Assembly (NCBI GenBank): GCA_944322275.1
Contig: CALUOV010000009.1
Coordinates: forward strand, 1-34,918
Origin: an uncultured Bacteroides sp.
Lineage (GTDB): Bacteria > Bacteroidota > Bacteroidia > Bacteroidales > Bacteroidaceae
Direction of reading: 5' to 3'
Length of the DNA: 34,918 bases
Shown here: positions 1 through 8,164 of the stretch, one piece after another
Position numbering within the stretch: the stretch's first letter is position 1
Layout of the letters: every line of letters begins with the position of its first letter
Program-made: the position numbers and the translations under genes
The notes under the pieces: model-generated
Told to the model about the DNA's origin: nothing
Database searches by the model: none
Seen by the model: only the letters and a program-made list of their open reading frames with translations

Positions 1-507
1 CAAGGCACGCTGGAGAACCTGAACATCTACCTGGTAGGCGACCTGAAGTACGGACGTACCGTGCACTCCCTGCTGATGGCCATGCGCCACTTCAACCCGA
101 CATTCCACTTCATCGCCCCCGAAGAACTGAAGATGCCCGAAGAGTATAAGATCTACTGCCGGGAGCACAACATACGCTATATCGAACACTCGGACTTCAC
201 CGAAGAAGAGATAGCCGATGCGGATATTCTCTACATGACACGCGTGCAACGCGAACGCTTCACAGACCTGATGGAATATGAGCGGGTGAAGAACGTTTAC
301 ATCTTACGGGCCAGGATGTTGGAACATACACGCCCCAACCTGCGTATCCTGCATCCTCTGCCCCGCGTCAACGAGATAGCCTATGACGTGGATGACAGTC
401 CGAAGGCTTATTATTTTCAGCAGGCTCAAAACGGCCTCTACGCCCGCGAAGCCATCCTCTGCGATGTGCTTGGCATCACGCTGGACGAAGTGAAGCAAAG
501 CGAGTGA
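1..507 (+). CDS. pyrB: Aspartate carbamoyltransferase catalytic subunit, C-terminal part (5' end outside window)
   Basis: ATCase catalytic chain, which joins carbamoyl phosphate to L-aspartate in the second step of pyrimidine synthesis in the cytoplasm. The reading frame is open from base 1, so about 168 C-terminal residues are present and the start and carbamoyl-phosphate domain lie outside. The visible part opens with the hinge segment [14 protein letters not shown] and contains [10 protein letters not shown] and [19 protein letters not shown], the aspartate-domain signatures of the enzyme. The next gene, 40 bases on, is the regulatory chain, so the organism makes the allosteric catalytic plus regulatory type of enzyme. 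Its promoter is not in the window. The ORF is intact to its stop. Confidence 0.97.
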   Translation, partial: QGTLENLNIYLVGDLKYGRTVHSLLMAMRHFNPTFHFIAPEELKMPEEYKIYCREHNIRYIEHSDFTEEEIADADILYMTRVQRERFTDLMEYERVKNVYILRARMLEHTRPNLRILHPLPRVNEIAYDVDDSPKAYYFQQAQNGLYAREAILCDVLGITLDEVKQSE

Positions 508-547
508 CACCATTATTATATATATTATGTAAAGCAAAATAAGAATC

Positions 548-1009
548 ATGACCAACGATAAGAAAGAACTGCAAGTAGCCGCTTTGGAAAACGGCACCGT
601 CATCGACCATATCCCCGCTGAAAAACTGTTTACCGTAGTGTCTCTCCTCGGCTTGAAGTACATGAGCAACAACATCACCATCGGCTTCAACCTGAACAGC
701 AAGAAGCTGGGCAAAAAAGGCATCATCAAGATAGCGGACAAGTTTTTCTGCGATGACGAGATAAACCGCATTGCGGTAGTGGCTCCCAACGTAAAACTGA
801 ACATCATCCGCAATTACGAAGTGGTGGAGAAGCGCGAACTGCGACTGCCTGACGAACTGCACGGCATCGTGAAATGCGCCAACCCCAAGTGCATCACCAA
901 CAATGAACCCATGCCAACCTTCTTCCATGTGGTGGATAAGGACAAATGCATCATCAAATGCCACTATTGCGAGAAGGAACAGACAAGAGAGAATATTACG
1001 ATACTGTAA
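548..1009 (+). CDS. pyrI: Aspartate carbamoyltransferase regulatory subunit
   Basis: Regulatory chain of ATCase, which binds nucleotide effectors and holds catalytic trimers together through a zinc domain. The 153-residue length matches the family. The N-terminal half (about 1-100) is the effector-binding domain, with [15 protein letters not shown] near residues 10-24. The C-terminal zinc domain shows the four ligands C110, C115, C138 and C141 in the expected C-x4-C and C-x2-C spacing. It follows pyrB by 40 bases and is surely cotranscribed. No obvious terminator follows; an inverted-repeat element starts 8 bases after the stop. No key residue is missing. Confidence 0.97.
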   Translation: MTNDKKELQVAALENGTVIDHIPAEKLFTVVSLLGLKYMSNNITIGFNLNSKKLGKKGIIKIADKFFCDDEINRIAVVAPNVKLNIIRNYEVVEKRELRLPDELHGIVKCANPKCITNNEPMPTFFHVVDKDKCIIKCHYCEKEQTRENITIL

Positions 1010-1016
1010 ATTAATT

Positions 1017-1181
1017 GGCACACAGATGACACAAATAAGACGGATTTACACAGATTTTAAAAGGCTTCGCCAACATGCGTTTGTCATTAGCTACGCTCAC
1101 GCACAGGGAGATGCTTCACTCCGTTCAGCATGACGAAAAGGGTCTGTGGTCATCTTGTTCAATCTGTGTCATCTGTGTGCC
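1017..1181. repeat. Intergenic inverted-repeat element with 17-bp perfect ends
   Basis: The arms GGCACACAGATGACACA (1017-1033) and TGTGTCATCTGTGTGCC (1165-1181) are perfect reverse complements separated by 131 bases. Inside lie short CACAGAT-type motifs (about 1048-1057 and 1143-1164) and, at about 1075-1139, a segment carrying GGAGATGCTTCACTCCG and CAGCATGACGA. That segment has the look of dispersed intergenic repeats in many bacterial genomes. It contains no gene and no transposase. An in-frame ATG at 1075 would extend the flavin reductase through it, but that translation does not resemble the family. It may be a MITE-like remnant, or it may form a hairpin in the pyrI-flavin reductase transcript. 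Confidence 0.75.
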
Positions 1182-1209
1182 TTCTAAACAGCCCGCTAAA
1201 TTATCATTT

Positions 1210-1785
1210 ATGAAAGAAGACTGGAAACCGGGAACGATGATATATCCCCTGCCCGCCGTATTGGTGAGTTGCGGGAGTACACCGGAAAAATACAACATAC
1301 TGACCGTAGCCTGGACGGGAACCATTTGTACCAATCCGCCCATGTGCTACATCTCCATGCGCCCCGAACGCCACTCGTACGACATCATCCGGCGCAACAT
1401 GGAGTTTGTCATCAATCTGACAACGAAAGAGATGGCGCGTGCCACCGACTGGTGTGGCGTGCGTTCGGGACGGGACTACAACAAGTTCAAGGAAATGAAC
1501 CTCACACCGGGCAAGTGCAGCATCGTCCGTGCGCCCCTTATCGAGGAATCTCCCTTGTGCATCGAATGCCGGGTGAAGGAAATTCTCTCCTTGGGCTCGC
1601 ACGACATGTTCATAGCCGATGTGGTAAACGTACGTGCAGACAAGAGACATCTCAATCCCCAAAACGGGAAATTTGAATTGGCTGAAGCCAACCCTTTGGT
1701 TTATGTTCATGGCGGTTATTACGAATTAGGCGGAAAGATAGGAAAATTCGGCTGGTCCGTAGAAAAGAAACAAACGCAAGAATAG
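1210..1785 (+). CDS. Flavin reductase family protein (FMN-binding split barrel)
   Basis: A 191-residue protein of the flavin reductase-like family, which binds FMN in a split barrel and reduces flavin or acts as a small flavoenzyme; the substrate is unknown. The N-terminus (GTMIYPLPAVLVSCG, then NILTVAWTGTICTNPPMCYISMRPERHSYDII) is the typical flavin-binding opening of these proteins. The middle shows FVINLTTKEMARATDWCG, and the C-terminus ends in a PLVYVHGGYYELGGKIGKFGWS segment. I chose the ATG at 1210 because family similarity begins there; an in-frame ATG at 1075 would add 45 residues encoded by the repeat element. The next gene starts 3 bases after the stop, so the two are likely translated from one message. 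Confidence 0.85.
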   Translation: MKEDWKPGTMIYPLPAVLVSCGSTPEKYNILTVAWTGTICTNPPMCYISMRPERHSYDIIRRNMEFVINLTTKEMARATDWCGVRSGRDYNKFKEMNLTPGKCSIVRAPLIEESPLCIECRVKEILSLGSHDMFIADVVNVRADKRHLNPQNGKFELAEANPLVYVHGGYYELGGKIGKFGWSVEKKQTQE

Positions 1786-1788
1786 GTC

Positions 1789-2592
1789 ATGAAAGGATGG
1801 AAGCTTTTTCTCGTGGAGTGTCTGAGCCTCTTCTGCCTGCCCGCATCCGTGTGGGCGGAAACAGTCGTGCGCACCGATACCCTCCCCGCTTCCATCGTAG
1901 GACTGCCCGAGACGGAAAAAGTCCGTCACCCGCATGACCGTATCGTGAACTTCGGTGCCAAAGGTGGATTTACGGCCTCCCTGTTTTTAGTGTCGGACTT
2001 CAGAATCAACGGTCAGGAAATCAAAGAGGTGCAGAACAACTATAAAATAGGTTACTTTGCTTCGGTATTCATGCGGATAAACTTCGGACGTCATTTCATC
2101 CAACCGGAAATATCCTATAACGTCAACCGTTGCAACATCCTCTTTGACAAACCGCAAGCCGAAGGCGCCCCGGAAGACATTCCCCTCGAACAGGCCTCCA
2201 TCACGTCTTCCATCCACAGCATCGACATCCCTGTCACCTACGGTTACAACATCATCAAGGACGGACCCTACGGCCTGGCTGTATTTGCCGGGCCTAAGAT
2301 ACGCTACATCTGGGACCGTAAGAGCGAAATCACGTTCGAGAACTTCAACCTGGAAAACATAGAAGAGGAACTATATCCCTTCAACCTGAACCTGACATTG
2401 GGAGTGGCCGTCACCATCTCCCGCATTTTTTTCGACTGCCGCTACGACATCGGCCTGCACAATATCTCGAAAAAGATAACTTATACACCACCCGAACTTA
2501 CGCCCGCACCCGGCGAAGAAATACCCGACAACGAAGTGCGTTTCCGGCGAAGAGACAATGTGCTGAGTTTCTCATTCGGCGTGTTTTTTTAA
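1789..2592 (+). CDS. Outer membrane beta-barrel protein (PorT-like)
   Basis: A 267-residue secreted protein with a signal peptide ([22 protein letters not shown], cut near residue 24). It shows alternating hydrophobic and polar strands such as [27 protein letters not shown] and [15 protein letters not shown], and ends in aromatic [10 protein letters not shown], as expected for an outer membrane barrel recognised by the BAM machinery. The pattern fits the 8-10 stranded barrels of Bacteroidota often labelled PorT family. No ligand or partner can be read from the sequence. It starts 3 bases after the flavin reductase stop and probably shares its transcript. The function is unknown; the barrel fold is well supported. 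Confidence 0.75.
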   Translation: MKGWKLFLVECLSLFCLPASVWAETVVRTDTLPASIVGLPETEKVRHPHDRIVNFGAKGGFTASLFLVSDFRINGQEIKEVQNNYKIGYFASVFMRINFGRHFIQPEISYNVNRCNILFDKPQAEGAPEDIPLEQASITSSIHSIDIPVTYGYNIIKDGPYGLAVFAGPKIRYIWDRKSEITFENFNLENIEEELYPFNLNLTLGVAVTISRIFFDCRYDIGLHNISKKITYTPPELTPAPGEEIPDNEVRFRRRDNVLSFSFGVFF

Positions 2593-2624
2593 AGCAAGAA
2601 GACCATTATCTCATTTATTTGCCT

Positions 2625-2632
2625 TACTTTTG
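2625..2632 (+). promoter_or_regulatory. Bacteroides-type -7 element for glyA
   Basis: TACTTTTG matches the TAnnTTTG consensus. It sits 46 bases before the glyA ATG and predicts transcription from about 2636. No good TTTG -33 element lies at the expected distance, so the call rests on one box. Confidence 0.45.
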
Positions 2633-2678
2633 TGAATTCATAGAAAACATTATTTATTTATATAACACTAATAAGCGC

Positions 2679-3959
2679 ATGAAAAGAGACGATTTGATTT
2701 TCGACATCATCGAAAAAGAGCATCAGCGCCAACTGAAAGGCATCGAGTTGATTGCTTCTGAAAACTTTGTAAGTGATGAAGTCATGCAGGCCATGGGCTC
2801 CTGCCTCACCAACAAATACGCCGAGGGCTATCCTGGCAAACGCTATTATGGCGGATGTGAGGTAGTAGACCAAAGCGAACAACTCGCCATCGACCGCATC
2901 AAGAAAATCTTCGATGCCGAATGGGCCAACGTGCAACCCCATTCCGGCGCACAAGCCAACGCAGCCGTATTCCTGGCAGTGTTGAATCCGGGTGATAAAT
3001 TCATGGGCCTGAACCTGGCCCACGGCGGACACCTGTCACACGGCTCATCGGTCAACACGTCCGGCATTATCTACCACCCTTGCGAATACAACCTGAACAA
3101 GGATACAGGTCGCGTGGACTATGACCAAATGGAAGAAATCGCTTTGCGCGAACAACCGAAACTGATTATCGGCGGCGGCTCGGCCTACTCCCGTGAATGG
3201 GACTACAAACGCATGCGTGAGATTGCCGACAAGGTGGGCGCCATCCTGATGATTGACATGGCCCACCCTGCCGGACTTATTGCCGCCGGCCTGCTGGACA
3301 ACCCCGTGAAGTATGCCCACATCGTCACCTCCACCACGCACAAGACTTTGCGCGGACCTCGTGGCGGTATCATCCTGATGGGTAAGGACTTCCCCAACCC
3401 CTGGGGCAAGAAGACTCCGAAGGGCGAAATCAAGATGATGTCCCAACTGCTCGACTCGGCCGTATTCCCCGGCATACAAGGAGGCCCGTTGGAACATGTC
3501 ATCGCCGCCAAGGCTGTAGCCTTCAACGAAATTCTGCAACCTGAGTGGAAAGAATATGCACTGCAGGTGAAGAAAAACGCCGCTACCCTGGCACAAGCTT
3601 TAATGGACCGCGGTTTCACCATTGTCAGCGGCGGTACGGACAATCACTCCATGCTGGTAGATTTGCGCTCGAAGTATCCTGACCTGACCGGTAAAGTCGC
3701 TGAGAAAGCATTGGTTTCGGCCGACATCACCGTCAACAAGAACATGGTACCCTTCGATACCCGCTCTGCTTTCCAGACTTCCGGAATCCGCCTGGGTACA
3801 CCAGCCATCACTACCCGTGGCGCCAAAGAAGACCTGATGATTGAAATCGCAGAAATGATAGAGACCGTACTTTCCAACGTAGACAACGAACAAGTGATTG
3901 GCGAAGTACGTGCCCGTGTCAACAAGACCATGGCCGACTACCCGTTGTTTGCCTACTAA
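2679..3959 (+). CDS. glyA: Serine hydroxymethyltransferase
   Basis: PLP enzyme that interconverts serine plus tetrahydrofolate with glycine plus 5,10-methylene-tetrahydrofolate, the main source of one-carbon units. It has 426 residues, a normal length. Visible signatures are [11 protein letters not shown] (residues 22-32), [15 protein letters not shown] (45-59), and the PLP lysine K222 in [15 protein letters not shown] chose the ATG at 2679 because the protein aligns from [17 protein letters not shown]; an upstream in-frame ATG at 2619 would add 20 unlikely residues and overlaps the promoter box. It has its own likely promoter and ends at a perfect hairpin terminator. In this window the serC-serA genes make its substrate serine. 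Confidence 0.98.
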   Translation: MKRDDLIFDIIEKEHQRQLKGIELIASENFVSDEVMQAMGSCLTNKYAEGYPGKRYYGGCEVVDQSEQLAIDRIKKIFDAEWANVQPHSGAQANAAVFLAVLNPGDKFMGLNLAHGGHLSHGSSVNTSGIIYHPCEYNLNKDTGRVDYDQMEEIALREQPKLIIGGGSAYSREWDYKRMREIADKVGAILMIDMAHPAGLIAAGLLDNPVKYAHIVTSTTHKTLRGPRGGIILMGKDFPNPWGKKTPKGEIKMMSQLLDSAVFPGIQGGPLEHVIAAKAVAFNEILQPEWKEYALQVKKNAATLAQALMDRGFTIVSGGTDNHSMLVDLRSKYPDLTGKVAEKALVSADITVNKNMVPFDTRSAFQTSGIRLGTPAITTRGAKEDLMIEIAEMIETVLSNVDNEQVIGEVRARVNKTMADYPLFAY

Positions 3960-3976
3960 AAGCGTACACATACTCT

Positions 3977-4019
3977 CAGAAAAAGAAGGCTGCCCCGAAA
4001 GAGCAGCCTTCTTTTTCTG
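3977..4019. terminator. Bidirectional intrinsic terminator between glyA and the carboxylase operon
   Basis: A perfect 17-bp stem (3977-3993 with 4003-4019) and a 9-base loop CCCGAAAGA. Each arm contains an A5 or T5 run next to GAAGGCTGC/GCAGCCTTC, so it has a U-rich 3' side on both strands. It lies between the convergent ends of glyA (+) and the carboxyltransferase gene (-). Confidence 0.9.
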
Positions 4020-4050
4020 AATGGTCAGGGACCGAAGTCCTCCAGGAGGT

Positions 4051-5604
4051 TTAAAGCGGCATATTGCCGTGCTTCTTAGGCGGATTGGACTGACTCTTGT
4101 TCTGACACATCTCCAACGCCTGAATCAGTTTGTAGCGAGTGTCACGCGGCATGATCACTTCGTCTATCAGGCCACGTTCCGCTGCCCGATAGGGATTGGA
4201 GAACTTTTCCTCATAACTGCGCACAATCTCCGTTTTTTCTTCCGGCGAAGCATTCCGGTAGAGGATGTTTACGGCACCCGCCGCTCCCATCACCGCAATT
4301 TCCGCTTGCGGATAAGCCAGGTTAATGTCCGCTCCGGTAGGCTTGCTCGACATGACAATGTAAGCGCCTCCGTAGGCCTTACGGGTGATAAGCGTCACTT
4401 TGGGGACTGTGGCTTCCGCATAGGCATATACGATTTTAGCCCCATGGCGGATAATGCCATTGTGCTCCTGCTGCGTGCCAGGCAAAAATCCGGGCACATC
4501 TTCAAACGTAACCAACGGGATGTTGAAGCAATCGCAAAAACGGATAAAGCGGGCGGCCTTATCACTGGCATCAATATCAAGCACACCCGCCAAGAAAGCC
4601 GGCTGGTTGGCCACAATACCTACCGTACGGCCATTGAGACGCCCGAAACCGATCACCACATTCTTAGCGAAGTGCGGCATTACCTCAAAGAAGTATTGGT
4701 TATCCAACACCGGTTCGATGATGTCTTTTATGTCATAAGGAATGTTGGGGTCCTCCGGAATGACCGTCTGCAAGGCCTCCACCGTGCGATGGATGTCATC
4801 CGTACAGGCAACCTTCGGGGCATCCTCCATGTTGTTGGACGGCAGGAAACTCAACAGCTCACGTATGGTCATCAAAGTCTCGTCTTCATCATTGCAGACA
4901 AAATGCGTGACGCCGCTCTTTCCGCTGTGTACGTAAGCGCCTCCCAATTCTTCCTTGTCCACCACTTCATTCGTAACCGTCTTCACGACATCGGGGCCGG
5001 TGATAAACATGTGGCTTTGCTCTTTCACCATAAAAATAAAATCGGTCAGCGCGGGAGAGTAGCAGGCGCCTCCGGCACAAGGTCCCAAAATGGCGGATAT
5101 CTGCGGAATGACACCCGACGCGATGGTATTCTGATAAAAAATGGAGGCATATCCGGCCAGACTGCTCACTCCCTCCTGGATGCGGGCACCTCCCGAATCG
5201 TTCAGCGCAATGACAGGCGCGCCATTCTTCAACGCCAGTTGCTGCACTTTTACAATCTTGGCGGCATTGGTTTCGCTCAGCGATCCGCCAAACGCAGTGA
5301 AGTCATAGGCATATACAAAGACCAATCGGCCGTCAATTCTTCCATATCCGGTCACCATACCGTCTCCCGCCACTTTTTTCTTCTCCATGCCAAAGTCCGT
5401 GCAACGCTGAGTGACCAGCTTGTCCAACTCGTTGAACGTGCCTTTGTCCAGCAACACTTCAATCCGCTCGCGGGCCGTCTTCTTGCCCTGTGCATGTTGT
5501 TTCTCTATCTTGTCAACGCCGCCTCCCAGCGAAGCGTTCTTGTCCGTTTCTTCAAAGCGGGCATATATTTCTTCTCTTGTCATACTTTTAAGTCGTTTAC
5601 TCAC
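4051..5604 (-). CDS. Acyl-CoA carboxylase carboxyltransferase (beta) subunit
   Basis: A 517-residue carboxyltransferase of the propionyl-CoA carboxylase beta / methylmalonyl-CoA decarboxylase alpha type, which moves CO2 between biotin and an acyl-CoA. Two crotonase-like halves are visible. The first carries KKTARERIEVLLDKGTF, YAYDFTAFGGSLSE, ALNDSGGARIQEGV and ILGPCAGGACYSPALTDF. The second carries NQPAFLAGVLDIDASDKAARFIRFCD, VTFEDVPGFLPGTQQEHNGIIRHGAK and TRKAYGGAYIVM. The start overlaps the biotin-carrier stop by 8 bases, so the genes are translationally coupled. No transmembrane decarboxylase subunit is nearby, which favours an ATP-driven carboxylase over a sodium-pumping decarboxylase. 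The acyl-CoA substrate (propionyl- or acetyl-CoA) cannot be read with certainty. Confidence 0.9.
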   Translation of the reverse strand: MSKRLKSMTREEIYARFEETDKNASLGGGVDKIEKQHAQGKKTARERIEVLLDKGTFNELDKLVTQRCTDFGMEKKKVAGDGMVTGYGRIDGRLVFVYAYDFTAFGGSLSETNAAKIVKVQQLALKNGAPVIALNDSGGARIQEGVSSLAGYASIFYQNTIASGVIPQISAILGPCAGGACYSPALTDFIFMVKEQSHMFITGPDVVKTVTNEVVDKEELGGAYVHSGKSGVTHFVCNDEDETLMTIRELLSFLPSNNMEDAPKVACTDDIHRTVEALQTVIPEDPNIPYDIKDIIEPVLDNQYFFEVMPHFAKNVVIGFGRLNGRTVGIVANQPAFLAGVLDIDASDKAARFIRFCDCFNIPLVTFEDVPGFLPGTQQEHNGIIRHGAKIVYAYAEATVPKVTLITRKAYGGAYIVMSSKPTGADINLAYPQAEIAVMGAAGAVNILYRNASPEEKTEIVRSYEEKFSNPYRAAERGLIDEVIMPRDTRYKLIQALEMCQNKSQSNPPKKHGNMPL

Positions 5605-6118
5605 TTTGTTTATCTATCAGTTGCAGTTTCACCAATACCTGGCCCGCATTTACCGAATCGCCTTCCTGCACGAGAATAGACTCTACCACGCAGTCGGCCG
5701 ACACCTTGAAGTTGCTTTGCATCTTCATGGCCTCGATGACCAGTACAATGTCACCCGCCGCCAGCTTGTCACCCTCCTGAGCCATCAGTTTGATAACCTT
5801 GCCGGGCATCGGGGCCGTAATCTGATCTTCCTGCCGCTCTTCTCCACCCCGCTTCATGCGCAAGTATTTGGCCTGTGTATCGATAATGTCCACTTGATAC
5901 GAGCGGTAAGCCATGGTCACATCATAGTGCTTGCCATCTTCCTCACGTATCAGTTGGGCATCGTATGACAAACCCTCGTGAAGGATGGAGCAACTGCCGT
6001 TTTCGGCCATCACCACGTCCACATCGTAACACTTGTCGTCAATCATCACCTGGACCTTATTGCCTACTTTGCTCACCAGGGATATTTCTGCCGTGCGGTT
6101 TCCTATACGTATTTCCAT
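5597..6118 (-). CDS. Biotin carboxyl carrier protein of the acyl-CoA carboxylase
   Basis: A 173-residue biotin carrier that shuttles carboxyl groups between the carboxylase and carboxyltransferase encoded on either side of it. The C-terminal biotinyl domain (about 100-170) contains APMPGKVIKLMAQEGDKL and the biotinylation motif EAMKM with K132 as the acceptor lysine. The first 95 residues form a long beta-rich region (IRIGNRTAEISLV, DDKCYDVDVVM, YRSYQVDIID) in place of the Ala/Pro-rich linker of classical AccB. That resembles the carrier part of three-subunit propionyl-CoA carboxylases and the BT-like docking domain. It lies 12 bases after accC and overlaps the downstream gene by 8 bases. Confidence 0.92.
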   Translation of the reverse strand: MEIRIGNRTAEISLVSKVGNKVQVMIDDKCYDVDVVMAENGSCSILHEGLSYDAQLIREEDGKHYDVTMAYRSYQVDIIDTQAKYLRMKRGGEERQEDQITAPMPGKVIKLMAQEGDKLAAGDIVLVIEAMKMQSNFKVSADCVVESILVQEGDSVNAGQVLVKLQLIDKQSE

Positions 6119-6130
6119 AATCGTTCTCTC

Positions 6131-7699
6131 CTAAATTCTTAACACACCTTTCTGCAAACCAAATTCCTTCCACCGACTGATGGGGCGGTTATCGGTTTGG
6201 TTAGGATTCTTGTTCTCTTCCAGATTCATCAGGTAATCTATGTAAGAAGCTATCAACGCCATGTTTTCCAGCTTTTCATTATCGGTATTGTGACGTATCA
6301 GCATACGCGCATTCTTGGAAATGAAAGAAGTATTGTAAGTGCCTTTTACAAAATCAGGCACGTACATGATACGGCGCAGATAGTTGATGTTTGTTTTCAG
6401 TCCGGTAATCTTATACTCGTAAAGCACCCTCCGCATGCGTTCGATAGCATATTGCCGGGTAGTAGCCCAGACAATCAGTTTACCTATCATGGGGTCATAG
6501 TAAACGGGAATCTCATATCCTTCATAAACGTAGCTGTCTACACGCACACCGATTCCGTTGGGGTGGACAATCTGATGGATGACACCCGGCGAGGGCATAA
6601 AGTTATTTTCGGTATCTTCGGCGCAGATGCGGCATTCGATGGCATGCCCGCGCTGCGACAAATCTTCCTGCTTCAGATGCAGCTTTTCACCTCTGGCCAC
6701 ACGGATTTGTTCCTTCACCAGGTCAACGCCCACTACCTCTTCCGTAATGGGGTGCTCCACCTGCAAGCGGGTATTCATCTCCAGGAAATAGAAATGGCGG
6801 TATTTGTCTACCAGGAATTCAATGGTGCCCGCGCCGGAATACCCGACGGCTTTGGCGGCGGCTACCGCCTTTTCACCCATTTCGCGACGCAGCTCAGGGG
6901 TCAGGAAAGGAGAAGGGCTTTCTTCTACGATTTTCTGATTACGACGTTGCACAGAGCATTCGCGGTCGAACAGGTGAATCACATTGCCGTAATTATCGCC
7001 CAAAATCTGGAACTCGATATGATGAGGTTCCTCGACAAACTTTTCAAGGTATACGGTATCATCACCGAATGACGAAAGCGATTCCGAACGGGCCGCGTTG
7101 TACGCCTCCATGACTTCAGACTCCTCATGTATCAGGCGCATGCCTTTTCCGCCTCCGCCCATCGAGGCTTTCAGCATGACAGGATAACCTATTTCATTGC
7201 ATATCCTGACTGCCTCTTCGGCACTCTGCAAGGGTTGTGTAGTGCCGGGCACCACAGGCACACCGGCCTCCATCATACGGATACGCGCCTTGATTTTGTC
7301 GCCCATGGCTTCCATGGTTTCAGCCGACGGGCCGATAAAGATAATGCCTTCCTCCTTGCAACGCCGTGCAAAGTCGGCGTTCTCCGACAGGAAACCATAT
7401 CCCGGATGAATGGCGTTGGCCTTGCATTGCTTGGCCACTTCGATAATTTTATCAATGCTCAGATAGCTATCCTTTGCGGCGGCGGGACCAATCAGATAGG
7501 CCTCGTCCGCATACATTACATGGTGGGAAGTGCGATCGGCTTCCGAGAAAACCGCTACCGAAGCAATGCCCATTTCGCGACACGAACGCATGATGCGGAT
7601 GGCAATTTCTCCCCGGTTGGCGATAAGCACTTTCTTAATGTCAGTCAACAGAGGTTCGGGGGTTTCCCCACACTCGTCAAAACTCTTTTTCATAGACAT
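6131..7699 (-). CDS. accC: Biotin carboxylase subunit of acyl-CoA carboxylase
   Basis: ATP-grasp enzyme that carboxylates carrier-bound biotin with bicarbonate. It has 522 residues, longer than the roughly 450 of E. coli AccC, with about 20 extra N-terminal residues and a C-terminal extension of about 50. Visible motifs are KKVLIANRGEIAIRI (22-36), the ATP-binding glycine loop KASMGGGGKGM (177-187), FDRECSVQRRNQKIVEESPS (244-263) and the catalytic FLEMNTRLQVEHP (305-317). First gene of a three-gene operon with the carrier and carboxyltransferase; a consensus promoter lies 193 bases upstream. A downstream in-frame ATG two codons later is also possible. Confidence 0.93.
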   Translation of the reverse strand: MSMKKSFDECGETPEPLLTDIKKVLIANRGEIAIRIMRSCREMGIASVAVFSEADRTSHHVMYADEAYLIGPAAAKDSYLSIDKIIEVAKQCKANAIHPGYGFLSENADFARRCKEEGIIFIGPSAETMEAMGDKIKARIRMMEAGVPVVPGTTQPLQSAEEAVRICNEIGYPVMLKASMGGGGKGMRLIHEESEVMEAYNAARSESLSSFGDDTVYLEKFVEEPHHIEFQILGDNYGNVIHLFDRECSVQRRNQKIVEESPSPFLTPELRREMGEKAVAAAKAVGYSGAGTIEFLVDKYRHFYFLEMNTRLQVEHPITEEVVGVDLVKEQIRVARGEKLHLKQEDLSQRGHAIECRICAEDTENNFMPSPGVIHQIVHPNGIGVRVDSYVYEGYEIPVYYDPMIGKLIVWATTRQYAIERMRRVLYEYKITGLKTNINYLRRIMYVPDFVKGTYNTSFISKNARMLIRHNTDNEKLENMALIASYIDYLMNLEENKNPNQTDNRPISRWKEFGLQKGVLRI

Positions 7700-7891
7700 T
7701 CTCTATAATTTTATTAAAACGATTCTTTACTGCCTGCCGTTTTTCTTTCTCACAAGCAGAAACGGCTTTCGTTATTCGCTGAATGGAAAGCCCCTGACAG
7801 ACTCCTCGTCGTGGCTTTTTCCAAACAGCTCTTGCGTCAGTGTAACTTTCAACCTATGAAAGTGCACACTTACATAGAAACAAATCGGCGG

Positions 7892-7923
7892 CAAAGGTAG
7901 CAGATTATATGAAAAAGAACAAA
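7892..7923 (-). promoter_or_regulatory. Consensus Bacteroides promoter for the acyl-CoA carboxylase operon
   Basis: On the minus strand: TTTG at 7923-7920, a 20-base spacer, then TACCTTTG at 7899-7892, matching both boxes exactly. Transcription should start near 7888, giving a leader of about 190 nt before accC. Confidence 0.7.
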
Positions 7924-8025
7924 AAATGAATGGAAAAACTAAAATAAGCAAAGCCAAACAGCAAATGTACAACCATGTACCCCGGATGAAAATACCACAA
8001 CAATAAAAGAATTTAAGAGCCGGCT

Positions 8026-8058
8026 AAAAAAAAGAGCCCGGTAGAACACCAGACTCTT
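8026..8058 (-). terminator. Intrinsic terminator of the Nif3/zinc-ribbon operon
   Basis: On the minus strand AAGAGTCTGGT (8058-8048) pairs with ACCGGGCTCTT (8042-8032) around a 5-base loop, 11 pairs including G-U, followed by a run of U (8031-8026). It lies about 107 bases after the zinc-ribbon stop, so that message has a long 3' tail. Confidence 0.82.
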
Positions 8059-8164
8059 TTCTATAATCAGATGATGTCCAACTTCTGGAGGACACTTCAT
8101 TCTTCCCTATCACATCACTTTCATTCACATGAATTTAAAATCGAACTCAGGTTAATCCGAAAAA

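Larger units (their letters stand above)
7700..8164. other. Intergenic region: accC leader and promoter plus the terminator of the upstream operon
   Basis: 465 bases without a recognised gene. On the minus strand it holds the accC promoter (7892-7923) and a predicted leader of about 190 nt (7700-7888). Further right is the intrinsic terminator (8026-8058) of the Nif3/zinc-ribbon operon. The leader carries a short frame open to a stop at 7772 whose last residues read TLTQELFGKSHDEESVRGFPFSE. It has no ATG after the predicted transcription start (GTG only), so it may be a leader peptide or chance. I recognise no riboswitch. Confidence 0.6.

Noticed and set aside
1075-1209. Upstream ATG extending the flavin reductase by 45 residues
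   Set aside because: The extension is encoded by an inverted-repeat element and is unlike the family, whose homology begins at 1210.
4021-5679. Open frame of about 550 codons on the plus strand opposite the carboxyltransferase gene
   Set aside because: It mirrors the codon pattern of the minus-strand gene, matches no family I know, and runs through the terminator and both convergent ends. The minus-strand protein has full family motifs.
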